A DNA stretch of 64,000 bases from Xanthomonas citri pv. mangiferaeindicae. Lineage in GTDB: Bacteria; Pseudomonadota; Gammaproteobacteria; Xanthomonadales; Xanthomonadaceae. Positions 54,180 to 63,441 of this stretch are shown piece after piece. The number at the start of each line of letters is the position of its first letter. Within the stretch, counting starts at the first letter, position 1. The notes beneath the pieces are model-generated. The model worked only from the letters and a program-made list of their open reading frames with translations, had not been told where the DNA came from and did not search any database. The stretch covers positions 3,801,166-3,865,165 of the forward strand of contig CP016836.1 of assembly GCA_002240395.1 (NCBI GenBank), written 5' to 3'. The translations under genes and the position numbers were made by a program.

Positions 54180-54851
54180 TTGACCGTCACCGCTCCCGCG
54201 CCCGCCGGCGATCCCGCCGCTCAGGACGGTCAACCCGGCCGCAAGCCGACCATCGTCCGCGATGACCTGATCGCCGCAACGCTGCGCCTGATCGGTCCGC
54301 ACCGCAGCGTTTCGACGCTGAGCCTGCGCGAAGTCGCGCGCGAAGCCGGCATCGCCCCGAATAGCTTCTATCGCCAGTTCCACGACATGGACGAACTGGC
54401 CGTCGCGCTGATCGACCAGGCCGGCGAATCCCTGCGCCGCATCGTCGGCGACGCCCGCAAGCGCGCGGTCTCGGGCCGCAGCATCGTCCGCGGTTCGCTG
54501 GAGGCGTTCATGGAACGCCTGCGCGCAGACGACAAACTGCTGCATGTGTTGCTGCGCGAAGGCACTGTGGGCTCGGACGCGTTCAAGCGCGCGGTGGATC
54601 GGCAATTGCATTTCTTCGAGGACGAACTGCGCGCCGATCTGGTGCGCATCGCCGCCGCGCAAGGCGCGGCCTTCCACGAACCCGCGCTGGTGGCCCGGGC
54701 GATCACCCGCCTGGTGTTCGCGCTGGGCGGCACCGCGCTCGACTCTCCGCCCGAACGCGACGACGCCCTGGTCGACGATCTCGCGAAGATGATCCGCATG
54801 CTGCTGCGTGGCGCCGCCGCCGTCGGCGCCGATCGCGCGCACCGCGGCTAG
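54180..54851 (+). CDS. TetR-family regulator of the FabR/DesT type
   Basis: The 223-residue protein has an N-terminal helix-turn-helix (STLSLREVAREAGIAPNSFYRQFHDMDELAVAL), the hallmark form N-S-F-Y-R-x-F of FabR/DesT proteins that tune unsaturated fatty acid synthesis. The C-terminal helical ligand domain spans about 90-215. The first reasonable start is TTG at 54180; an ATG is not available near the helix-turn-helix. Divergence from the reductase/desaturase genes suggests direct control of them, possibly by acyl-CoA. Confidence 0.88.
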   Translation: MTVTAPAPAGDPAAQDGQPGRKPTIVRDDLIAATLRLIGPHRSVSTLSLREVAREAGIAPNSFYRQFHDMDELAVALIDQAGESLRRIVGDARKRAVSGRSIVRGSLEAFMERLRADDKLLHVLLREGTVGSDAFKRAVDRQLHFFEDELRADLVRIAAAQGAAFHEPALVARAITRLVFALGGTALDSPPERDDALVDDLAKMIRMLLRGAAAVGADRAHRG

Positions 54852-54893
54852 CGCGCGCGCAGAGCCCTGCCCCCACCCGCCGCAAGCGCGGTG

Positions 54894-54965
54894 ACCTCCC
54901 CGCAGGCGGGGGAGGTGATCTGCGCGCGGCGGTGTTTTTGCTCCTTCCCCGCTTGCGGGGGAAGG
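54894..54965. repeat. Paired GC-rich palindromes (locus C)
   Basis: Two imperfect palindromes, 54894-54916 (ACCTCCCCGC..GCGGGGGAGGT) and 54943-54965 (CCTTCCCCGC..GCGGGGGAAGG), are followed by TTGGGATGGGGGCC. They lie after the TetR stop codon and may end its transcript. The same element, in one or other orientation, occurs at the other three repeat loci. Confidence 0.75.
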
Positions 54966-55107
54966 TTGGGATGGGGGCCGCCTTGCCCGAAGCGCTCAAC
55001 CAGCCACCCGCACCACCTACAACCCTCCTTCACACCCGCTGATAGACGCTGGCTGCTCCTTCGCTTCTGTCCGGTATCACGCTCCGCTGCCGGCGCTCCC
55101 GATCCCG

Positions 55108-56154
55108 ATGGCCGCAGTCGCTCCCCTGCTCCGCACGTCGCCGATGCCGACCGTACCGGCATCGACGCCACGTCCGCAGGCGCCGCCCTCCCGCTTTGCG
55201 GACGGCGACCCCGGCGCGGTGCTGCGGGCAGCGCGCGATGCGCTGGCGGCAGGGACGCGCCCGGTGCTGGCGATCGTTGTCGAGACCGAGGGCTCGACCT
55301 ATGCCGCGCCTGGCACGCTCGCGCTGTTCGGCGAGGCTCTGCAGCACGGCTGGATCAGCGGCGGGTGTCTGGAACCCGAGATCGCGCGCTTGGCGATGGA
55401 GGCCGCGGACGGCAAACGCATCGGCTGGCTGGAGATCGACACCACCGACGATGGTGCGCTGTTCCTGGGCTCGGCCGTGGGCTGTCGCGGCCGCCAGCTG
55501 ATCGCCTTGTTGCCGCTCGCTGCGCTAGACGACATCGACACCGCAGTGCAGGCCTGGCTCGCCGAACACCAGGACCTGACGATCACGCTCGATCGCGAAG
55601 GCGCCATCGACTGGCGCATCGGCGCACGCCGATGGCATTGGCGCCTGCCCAGCGGGCCGGTGCCGCCCTCCGAAGTGGACCTCTGGCCAATCAGCGTGCG
55701 ACGCATGCCGTTCGCGCTCGTACTCGGCACCGGGCCGGAAACGCCGGTACTCGTGCCCATGCTGCGCACGCTGGGCTGGCGTGTGGTCATCGCCGAGGCC
55801 CGCCCCGCCTGGCGCGCCCGCGTCGCGCCGGACATCGACGTGATCGAGGTCCCCCCCACCGCCGCGATCACCGCCCACGCCGATGCCGACGTCGCGCTGG
55901 TCATGCACCACGGCTTCGAGGCCGACCGCGATGCACTCGAAGCACTGGCGGCCTCACACATTCCCTTCATCGGCCTGCTCGGGCCCGAGCGTCGGCGTCG
56001 CGACCTGTTCAAGTTGCTGCGCGCTCAAGATCGCGACGCGCTCGCCGAGCGCCTGCAGTCGCCGGTCGGTGTTCCCGGCTGCGGCCGCGGCGCGGCGGCG
56101 ATTGCGTTGAGCATCGCCACGCAACTGCAGCTCTGGCGCGGCGCACACGCGTAG
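55108..56154 (+). CDS. XdhC/CoxI-family molybdoenzyme maturation protein
   Basis: The 348-residue protein has an N-terminal XdhC domain with TEGSTYAAPGTLALFGEALQHGWISGGCLEPEIAR (conserved Cys in SGGCLE) and a C-terminal Rossmann-like domain that begins ALVLGTGPETPVL. Proteins of this family bind and sulfurate the molybdenum cofactor and insert it into xanthine dehydrogenase-type enzymes (PaoD in E. coli). The paoABC-type genes start 340 bases downstream. A second ATG at 55144 is an alternative start. Confidence 0.88.
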   Translation: MAAVAPLLRTSPMPTVPASTPRPQAPPSRFADGDPGAVLRAARDALAAGTRPVLAIVVETEGSTYAAPGTLALFGEALQHGWISGGCLEPEIARLAMEAADGKRIGWLEIDTTDDGALFLGSAVGCRGRQLIALLPLAALDDIDTAVQAWLAEHQDLTITLDREGAIDWRIGARRWHWRLPSGPVPPSEVDLWPISVRRMPFALVLGTGPETPVLVPMLRTLGWRVVIAEARPAWRARVAPDIDVIEVPPTAAITAHADADVALVMHHGFEADRDALEALAASHIPFIGLLGPERRRRDLFKLLRAQDRDALAERLQSPVGVPGCGRGAAAIALSIATQLQLWRGAHA

Positions 56155-56493
56155 GCGCCCACAATTGCATGTCACGGTCGCGGTCTACACGCGCCGAATC
56201 AACGCCCGCGAGCATGCAGGCCCCTGTGCAGCTGAGATCGGTGGCGGTCGCGACCGGTGGCCCCCCACCGCCAGCACGCCGCAAGTCCGCAGATCGCATC
56301 TGCTTGCGGCGAATGAATAGGCATGCCGCGCACGCCGATCAACAACCCGCTGCATTCTTGATCCCCTCGACACGCCACGACCGGCACGCTCGCTGTGCAT
56401 CTCGTTCACGTGCGCACGCCGCGCGCGCATCTTCCGCCCCACACCAATCCCCGCCAGCCCGTGCCCCCGGTCGCCAGCCAGAAGGATTCCGCC
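56155..56493 (+). other. 339-base gap before paoA, no gene seen
   Basis: The stretch between the XdhC-like gene and paoA holds no supported reading frame. It probably includes the paoABC promoter, but I see no consensus hexamers. An AAGGA sequence lies just before the paoA start. Confidence 0.4.
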
Positions 56494-57147
56494 ATGTCCC
56501 CGCTCTCCCGCCGCGAGCTGCTCAAAGCAGGCGCGGCCTCGGCCGGCGCTGTCGCCGCGCCCGGCATCGCCCAGGCCGCCACCGCCTCCGTGACCGCCGC
56601 GCCGCCCCGCCCACCCGTCATGCAGCGCGTCACGCTCGAGGTCAACGGCCGACGCATTGAGCGCGAGGTCGACACCCGCACCACACTGCTCGACCTGCTG
56701 CGCGAGCACCTGCAGCTCACCGGCACCAAGAAGGGCTGCGACCACGGCCAGTGCGGCGCGTGTACCGCGATCGTCGATGGCCGCCGCATCAATACCTGCC
56801 TGACACTGGCGGTGATGAACACCGGCGCCAAGGTCACCACGATCGAAGGCCTCGGCACGCCCGAGCGGCTGCATCCGATGCAGGCCGCCTTCGTCAAGCA
56901 CGACGGTTACCAATGCGGCTATTGCACGCCTGGGCAGATCTGCTCGGCGGTGGCGGTGCTCGACGAAGTGCGCGACGGCATTCCGAGCCATGTCACCGGC
57001 GACCTCACCGCGCGTCCCGCACTCAACCCCGACGAGATCCGCGAGCGCATGAGCGGCAACCTTTGCCGCTGCGGTGCCTACGCCAACATCCTCGACGCGA
57101 TCGAGGATGTGGCCGGCAGCCGTCGCGCAACGGAGGCTGGCGCATGA
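56494..57147 (+). CDS. paoA: Aldehyde oxidoreductase iron-sulfur subunit (PaoA/YagT type)
   Basis: The 217-residue subunit carries two [2Fe-2S] clusters: plant-type cysteines in GCDHGQCGACTAIVDGRRINTC and the second set in GYQCGYCTPGQI and GNLCRCGAY. The N-terminus SRRELLKAGAASAGAVAAP is a twin-arginine signal, so the complex should be exported folded to the periplasm, as in E. coli PaoABC. It is the first gene of the operon, and its stop overlaps the next start (ATGA). Confidence 0.93.
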   Translation: MSPLSRRELLKAGAASAGAVAAPGIAQAATASVTAAPPRPPVMQRVTLEVNGRRIEREVDTRTTLLDLLREHLQLTGTKKGCDHGQCGACTAIVDGRRINTCLTLAVMNTGAKVTTIEGLGTPERLHPMQAAFVKHDGYQCGYCTPGQICSAVAVLDEVRDGIPSHVTGDLTARPALNPDEIRERMSGNLCRCGAYANILDAIEDVAGSRRATEAGA

Positions 57148-58101
57148 AGGCCTTTGACTACACGCGTGCCACCTCCCGGCCGAGGCCGCGGCAGCCGCTG
57201 CCCGCGCGCCGGGCGCGAAGTTCATCGCCGGCGGGACCAACCTGCTCGACCTGATGAAGCTCGAGATCGAGACCCCCGCGCAGCTGATCGACGTCAATGG
57301 CCTGGCACTGGACACCATCGACGCGACACCCGATGGCGGCCTGCGCATCGGCGCGCTGGTGCGCAACACCGATCTTGCCGCCGATGCCCGTGTGCGCCGC
57401 GACTATCCGGTACTGTCGCGCGCCCTGCTCGCCGGCGCGTCCGGCCAGTTGCGCAACCGCGCCACCACCGCCGGCAACCTGCTGCAGCGCACACGCTGCC
57501 CCTACTTCTACGACACCGCGCAGCCGTGCAACAAGCGCCTGCCCGGCAGCGGCTGCGGCGCGCTCGACGGCTACAGCCGGCAGCTCGCGGTCATCGGCGG
57601 CAGCCGCGCCTGCATCGCGACCCATCCCAGCGACATGGCGGTCGCGATGCGCGCACTCGATGCGGCGGTGGAGACCGTCCAGCCCGACGGACGCGAACGT
57701 CGCATCGCGCTCGCCGATCTGTATCTCGCACCCGGCGACACACCGCAGCGCGAGACCGCGCTTGCCCCGGCGAACTGATCACCGCGGTCGTGCTGCCACC
57801 GCCAGTCGGCGGCCGCCAGCTCTACCGCAAGGTCCGAGACCGCGCCTCGTACGCCTTCGCGCTGGTGTCGGTCGCGGCGATCGTGCACGACGATGGCCGC
57901 GGCCGCATCGCCGTGGGCGGCGTCGCGCACACGCCCTGGCGCAGCGACGCCGCCGATGCCGAACTGTCCAACGGCGCGACCGCCGTCGCTGCGCGCCTGT
58001 TCGAGGGCGCCACGCCCACCGACGACAACCGTTTCAAGCTCACGCTCGCCCAGCGCACGATCGCGGCCGTGCTCGTCGACGCACAGGAGACCCGCGCATG
58101 A
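57144..58101 (+). CDS. paoB: Aldehyde oxidoreductase FAD-binding subunit (PaoB/YagS type), two frameshifts
   Basis: The gene starts with ATG at 57144 (MKAFDYTRATS) and ends at 58101. The frame is lost near 57172-57181, where one missing base separates the start from AKFIAGGTNLLDLMKLEIE. It is lost again at the C run 57765-57768, where adding one C joins ETALAP to GELITAVVLPPP. The repaired protein has about 318 residues with FAD-binding GGTNLLD and TTAGNLLQRTRCPYFYD, whose cysteines suit the extra [4Fe-4S] cluster of PaoB. Start and end overlap both neighbours, so the gene is probably intact in the organism. Confidence 0.85.
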
Positions 58102-60296
58102 AATTCGACACCCCTGCCGGCCCCAACCCGATCGACCGCCTGCGTGTGGTCGGCCAGCCGCTCGACCGCATCGACGGCCCACACAAGGTCACCGGCACCG
58201 CCCCCTATGCCTACGAATGGCACGACGTCACCGAACGCGCCGCTTATGGCCACGTCGTCGGCGCGGGCATTGCCAAGGGCCGCATCGCCGCGCTCGACAC
58301 CTCGGCCGCAGAACGCGCGCCGGGCGTGCTGGCAGTCGTCACTGCGCGCAACGCCGGCGAGCTCGGCAAGGGCAAGATGAACACCGCGACCTTGCTCGGC
58401 GGCCCGGCGATCGAGCACTACCACCAAGCCATCGCGCTGGTCGTCGCCGAGACCTTCGAGCAGGCGCGCGCCGCAGCCGCACTGGTCCGCGTGACCTATG
58501 CGCGCGAGCCCGGTCGCTTCTCGCTGCATGCCGAGAAGGACCGCGCCATCAAGCCGGAGGGCGACACGCCGGCCGACACAGCGGTCGGCGACTTCGACAG
58601 CGCATTTGCATCGGCCGAGGTCACGCTCGACGCGACCTACACCACGCCCGACCAGTCGCACGCGATGATGGAACCGATGGCCTCGCTCGCGGCCTGGGAC
58701 GGCGACCACGTGACGATCTGGACGTCGAACCAGATGATCGCCTGGAGCCGCGGCGACGTCGCCCGCACGCTCGGGCTTGCGCCGGAGAAGGTGCGTCTGG
58801 TCTCGCCGTACATCGGCGGCGGCTTCGGCGGCAAGCTGTTCGTGCGCGCCGACGCCATCCTCGCCGCACTCGGTGCACGCGCGGCCAAGCGCCCGGTCAA
58901 GGTCGCCCTGCACCGCCCGCTGATCGCCAACAACACCACGCACCGCCCGGCAACCGAGCAACGCATTCGCATTGGCGCGCGCCGCGACGGTCGCATCACC
59001 GCGATCGGCCACGAGAGCTGGTCAGGCAACCTGCCCGGCGGCGACCCGGAGGTCGCGATCCAGCAGACCCGCCTGCTCTACGCCGGCGAACACCGCATGA
59101 CCAGGATGCGGCTGGCCACGCTCGACCTGCCGGAGGGCAACGCGATGCGTGCGCCGGGCGAGACGCCTGGGCTGATGGCGCTGGAAATCGCCATGGACGA
59201 AATGGCCGAGAAGCTCGGCATGGACCCGGTAGAGTTCCGCATTCGCAATGACACCCAGGTCGATCCCGAGAAGCCCGAGCGGCCGTTCTCGCAGCGCCAG
59301 CTCGTCGAATGCCTGCGCCAGGGCGCCGAGCGCTTCGGCTGGCATCGCCGTGCCGCGCATGGCAGCGTCCGCGATGGCCGCTGGCTCGTCGGCCTCGGCA
59401 TGGCCGCCGGCTTCCGCAATGCGCCGGTCACCAAGTCCGGCGCCCGTGCGCGCCTGCAGCCCGACGGCCGGGTCACGGTCGAAACCGACATGACCGACAT
59501 CGGTACCGGCAGCTACACGATCATTGCGCAGACCGCTGCCGAAACGATGGGGCTGCCGATCGACCAGATCGAGGTCAAGCTTGGCGATTCCGCCTTCCCC
59601 GCTTCCGCCGGTTCCGGCGGCCAATGGGGCGCCAACAGCGCGACCGCCGGCGTCTATGCCGCCTGCATGAAATTGCGCGAAGTCATCGCGACCCGGCTCG
59701 ACCTCGATCCGGCGACCGCAGAGTTCGTCGACGGCGAAGTGCGCGGCGGCGGACGTGCAATGAAGCTTGCCGAGGTGGCCGGCGACGGCCAGATCGTCGT
59801 CGAAGATGCGATCGAGTTTGGCGACCTCGACAAGCGCAAACAGCTGTCCACGTTCGCTGCGCACTTCTGCGAAGTCGGTGTTGACGCGCTGACTGGCGAA
59901 ACCCGCGTGCGCCGCATGCTCGCCGTGTGCGCCGCCGGCCGCATCCTCAACCCGAAGCAGGCACGCAGCCAGGTCATCGGCGCGATGACGATGGGCATCG
60001 GCGCCGCTTTGTCGGAAGAACTGGCCGTCGACGAGCGCCTCGGCTTCTTCGTCAATCACGACCTTGCCGGCTACGAAGTCCCCGTGCATGCCGACGTGCC
60101 CGAGCAGGAGGTCGTGTTCCTGGATGAAGCCGACGCCGACAGCTCCCCGATGAAGGCCAAGGGCGTCGGCGAACTGGGCCTGTGCGGCGTCAGTGCCGCG
60201 ATCGCCAACGCCATCCACAACGCCACCGGCGTGCGCGTGCGCGATTACCCGATCACGCTCGACAAGCTGCTGCCCGGTTTGCCGGACGTCGCCTGA
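58098..60296 (+). CDS. paoC: Aldehyde oxidoreductase molybdenum-binding subunit (PaoC/YagR type)
   Basis: The 732-residue subunit of the xanthine dehydrogenase family binds molybdopterin cytosine dinucleotide; length equals E. coli PaoC. Key regions are SPYIGGGFGGKLFVR, NAMRAPGETPGLMALE, DIGTGSYTIIAQ and GSGGQWGANSATAG. The catalytic glutamate is in KGVGELGLCG near the C-terminus. With PaoA and PaoB it should oxidise a range of aldehydes to acids in the periplasm. Its substrate here is unknown. Confidence 0.93.
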   Translation: MKFDTPAGPNPIDRLRVVGQPLDRIDGPHKVTGTAPYAYEWHDVTERAAYGHVVGAGIAKGRIAALDTSAAERAPGVLAVVTARNAGELGKGKMNTATLLGGPAIEHYHQAIALVVAETFEQARAAAALVRVTYAREPGRFSLHAEKDRAIKPEGDTPADTAVGDFDSAFASAEVTLDATYTTPDQSHAMMEPMASLAAWDGDHVTIWTSNQMIAWSRGDVARTLGLAPEKVRLVSPYIGGGFGGKLFVRADAILAALGARAAKRPVKVALHRPLIANNTTHRPATEQRIRIGARRDGRITAIGHESWSGNLPGGDPEVAIQQTRLLYAGEHRMTRMRLATLDLPEGNAMRAPGETPGLMALEIAMDEMAEKLGMDPVEFRIRNDTQVDPEKPERPFSQRQLVECLRQGAERFGWHRRAAHGSVRDGRWLVGLGMAAGFRNAPVTKSGARARLQPDGRVTVETDMTDIGTGSYTIIAQTAAETMGLPIDQIEVKLGDSAFPASAGSGGQWGANSATAGVYAACMKLREVIATRLDLDPATAEFVDGEVRGGGRAMKLAEVAGDGQIVVEDAIEFGDLDKRKQLSTFAAHFCEVGVDALTGETRVRRMLAVCAAGRILNPKQARSQVIGAMTMGIGAALSEELAVDERLGFFVNHDLAGYEVPVHADVPEQEVVFLDEADADSSPMKAKGVGELGLCGVSAAIANAIHNATGVRVRDYPITLDKLLPGLPDVA

Positions 60297-60726
60297 TATC
60301 GTCCGATCGCAGGCCTGGCGCTTCGCATCGAAACGCACGAGGCGACAACCTCGTCTCGTGCGTTTCGGTGACTTCAATGCGGACGATGACCCCAATGTGC
60401 GCGTCGACCGCAAGAACCCGAGTGTCGCGTCCGACGCGATGTTGTCGCGAACGCAATGTCGCGGGTCGCAACGTGTCGCTTTCGCAGGTGTGCTGCGCGC
60501 ACCAACGGCGATCGAAGCGGTGCGTCGCAGACGCGCTCGGCGTCATCCGCCCGCCAGTCCCCGCCTGCACGCCCGGCAGTGCATCGTCGTTATCCGGCGC
60601 ATCCGGATCATCGAGATCGCCGACCTCGCGGTCGATGCCTGTCTTCGGATCGCGCGGTGGGGTGCGCGTGGTGTCGTCGTCCTGCGGCGCGCCGCCGCCC
60701 TGCGTCTTGCCGGCTTGCGTGGTCAT
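60253..60726 (-). CDS. Hypothetical acidic low-complexity protein, extent uncertain
   Basis: An ORF from ATG at 60726 encodes a Gly/Asp/Pro-rich N-terminal part (QDDDTTRTPPRDPKTGIDRE, DLDDPDAPDNDDALPG). After about residue 60 the composition becomes basic and its 3' end runs into paoC, which suggests a missing base and an earlier true stop. Similar short acidic hypotheticals occur, from memory, in xanthomonads. No domain or signal is visible. Confidence 0.35.
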   Translation of the reverse strand: MTTQAGKTQGGGAPQDDDTTRTPPRDPKTGIDREVGDLDDPDAPDNDDALPGVQAGTGGRMTPSASATHRFDRRWCAQHTCESDTLRPATLRSRQHRVGRDTRVLAVDAHIGVIVRIEVTETHETRLSPRAFRCEAPGLRSDDIRRRPANRAAACRA

Positions 60727-60886
60727 GGCGTTGTCCCGATGGGTAGAGCCTCGAGGCTAGGACGGCACGCGTGAAGGCCATTGCGGAAGACGCACCGTGC
60801 TGATCCTCCCATCGGCATCTCCTGCACCGGTCATGGCTCGAGCCCTCGTACCTGCGAACCCGCCCCACCCGGTGCCCACGGCACCG

Positions 60887-61047
60887 ACCTCCCCGCACGC
60901 GGGGGAGGTAACCGCCCGGGCCCCTCTTTTTCTCCTTCCATCGCCTGTTTCCTTCCCCGCGCGGTGGGGTGCCACCACGCGAGCGGCTGCTTGTCTCCTT
61001 CCCCGTGCACGGGGCATTGCGCCCTTCACGGTGGAAGGTTGGGATGG
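60887..61047. repeat. GC-rich palindromes (locus D)
   Basis: A palindrome ACCTCCCCGC..GCGGGGGAGGT lies at 60887-60909. Further on are CCTTCCCCGTGCACGGGG and GCATTGCGCCCTTCACGG (about 61000-61031), then GAAGGTTGGGATGGGG. This matches the order and wording of locus C and the variant segment of locus B. No gene is supported between 60727 and 61127. Confidence 0.7.
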
Positions 61048-61127
61048 GGCAGCCGTTCGCGAAAACGCTCTGGCCGCCACGTTCACCCCGCATCCGCTAC
61101 ACCTGTCCCTCCGCACGGACCGCGCCG

Positions 61128-61932
61128 ATGACGACGCCTTCCCCTGCGATGCCACCGCCCGATGCCATCGCCAAGACCATGTCCGAGACCTGCGTCGACA
61201 AGGCCCATCGGCCGCTCGGCGCGATAATCGGCCTGGGCATCCTGGCTGGCGCCTACATCGGCTTCGGCAGCCTGATGGCCGCGTTGCTTGGCGCCGGCAC
61301 CGAGGACCTGCCCTACGGCCCGCGCAACTTGCGATCGGCACCGGCTTCGCGCTCGGCCTGATCCTGGTGCTGCTGGCCGGCGCCGAACTGTTCACCGGCA
61401 ATACGCTGATGACCTTGCCGCTCGCCCAGCGCCGCCTCAGTCCGAGACGTCTGCTGCGTGCCTGGAGCGTGGTCTGGCTGGCCAACCTCGTCGGCGCGCT
61501 CGCGCTGGTGCTGCTGGCGATCGCCGCCGGCCTGCCTGCGGCGGCGACGGCACCGTCGCGGCGTCGGCAATCGAGCTCGCCGCGACCAAGACCGCGAAAT
61601 CCCCGGTCACCATCCTTGCCAGCGGCGTCCTCGCCAACATCCTGGTCTGCCTGGCCGTGTGGATGGCGGTCGGCGCCAAGACGCGGTCGACAAGGTCGCG
61701 GTGATCGTGCCGCCGATCGCAGCGTTCGTCGCGCTCGGCTAGAGCATTCCATCGCCAACATGTCATTGCTGCCGCTCGGCCTGCTGGCGCGTCCGCCAGC
61801 GGCATCGTGCCGCCTGCCGAGCTGTCCTGGGCCAGCGCCGGCGCCAACCTGCTGTGGGCGACACTGGGCAACATCCTCGGCGGCGCTTGTGTCGGGTTCG
61901 GCTATTGGGCGATCCACCTGCGACGCGGCTAA
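61128..61932 (+). pseudogene. Formate/nitrite transporter (FNT) family gene with about five frameshifts
   Basis: Pieces in all three frames join to one FNT channel of about 270 residues: GAIIGLGILAGAYIGFGSLM, LAIGTGFALGLILVLLAGAELFTGNTLM, LASGVLANILVCLAVWMAVG, EHSIANMSLLPLG and ANLLWATLGNILGGACVGFGYW. ELFTGN and the EHSIANM loop are FNT signatures. Breaks lie near 61320, 61545, 61682, 61740 and 61793, each explained by one missing base. FNT proteins move formate, nitrite or similar small anions. Five losses without loss of coding quality suggest sequencing error. Confidence 0.75.
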
Positions 61933-62112
61933 CGACCGCGCACGTGCCAACGCTTGCGGCGATTGAGCATGCTATTCACCGCACGCGATGCGGTGATAGA
62001 CGCGCGCTTCGCACCTCGGACACGAAACCCGGCAAAACCACACCCAGCCAGGTGCGGGATTAAGCGCACGCACCAGCACGCTGAAACGCGCTGTTGGCGC
62101 ATCGGTGCCCAA

Positions 62113-63350
62113 TCAGCGACGGGCACGGCATGGGCGATGGCATCGCCTGCTGGCGCTACTCGCCGCATACACCGCATCGCGGACCTCGCGCGGCAGTGCG
62201 CGGACATGCCTTCGAACGCGGTGTTGGTCAGCAGCACGACGGTCAGGCCGTTGGCCGGATCGACGAACCAGGTGTGGCCGTATACCCCGCCCCACTGCAG
62301 CGTGCCGGGCGCCTGCCGGGTGGCGGCGGCAACTGGATCGACGAGCACCGCGCCCGTAGCCGAAGCCCAGCCCGGCCCCTGCGTGGCTGCAGCTGTGCCT
62401 ACGTGGTCGCGCCTCGCCTGGGCGATGGTGGCCGCCTGCAGGAACGCCGGCCCGCGACCATGGAACACCTCGAGCGCGCGCACGACATCGTCGGCCGTGC
62501 CGAGCATGCCCGCACCGCCGATGCGAAGGCCTGCGCATCGAACGCACGCTCGGGATCGAAGCGCAGCGACACGCCAGCCCGGGGGCAGCGGCATGTCCAT
62601 CGCACCGGTCATCCGCGCGGCACCGGAACGCCATCGACGTAGGGCACCGCGACCCGATCCAACGGCGGCACCCAGAACGCCGTGTCCGTCATGCCGAGCG
62701 GTCCGGTGACGAGGTCGGCCACCGCGCGCGGCAGATCGGTGCCGTGCGCCTGGGCGACGACCTCGCCGAGCACGTCGATCGCCAGTGAGTACCGCAGCCG
62801 GTGCCCGGTGCGAACGCGAGCGGCGCGTCGGCGATCCGCTGCACGTTTGCGCCAGCGTCAGCGTTGTGCGGTCGAGTCCATCCGACACGCCGAGCCGGTG
62901 ATACGGCCCATCGGCGGCTGCGCGCCGGATTGCCGAGCCCTGCGCTGTGCGTGAGCAGGTGATGCACGGTGATCGTCGGCACGCGGCGTCCGCCAGCGCG
63001 GGGCGGAACGCCGGAATCCAGCGCGTGACCGGGTCGTCCAGCCGCAACCGGCCCTGATCGACGAGGCGCAGCGCCGCCAAGGTCACGATCGGCTTGGTGA
63101 CCGAGGCCAGGCGAAACACTGCGTCGTCGGGCATCGGGCGGCCAGCCTCGCGGTCGATCTGGCCCACCGCCCGCCGGTACACCGTGCGTCCATCACGCTC
63201 GACCTGCAGCACCGCACCGACGATCCGCTGCTCCTGCACCGCGGTATCGAGCACGGCGTCGAGCCGCGCTGCCAGCGCGGGCGCCGGTGGCGTGGTCTGT
63301 TCAGGGCCGGTGGCGATGGACAACGCGAGCAAGGCGGACAAGGCGGTCAT
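62113..63350 (-). pseudogene. Serine hydrolase of the beta-lactamase (class C/EstB) fold, multiple frameshifts
   Basis: The N-terminus at 63350 (MTALSALLALSIATGPEQTT) is a likely signal peptide. The catalytic S-x-x-K is in RLASVTKPIVTLAALRL. HHLLTHSAGLG follows in a second frame, LAIDVLGEVVAQAHG in a third, and GHTWFVDPANGLTVVLLTNTAFEGMS near the end. Six frame changes are needed, five of them single missing bases. The repaired protein would have about 410 residues and resembles EstB-like esterases or penicillin-binding-related hydrolases. It diverges from a LysR gene. Confidence 0.7.
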
Positions 63351-63441
63351 GGCGACTCTCGGGGGCGGGGGCACACACTGTCCTGCCGGCGACACGCCGG
63401 AAACAGCGGATCGGGCTTCACCGGGCTGTAAGTTCTGCTTC

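Noticed and set aside
56185..57369. A minus-strand ORF of 394 residues opposite paoA
   Set aside because: No domain and opposite a gene with intact iron-sulfur motifs; shadow frame.
57297..60296. A 999-residue frame as one long molybdenum subunit
   Set aside because: The first 267 residues are a shadow of paoB. The ATG at 58098 overlaps the paoB stop and gives the exact PaoC length.
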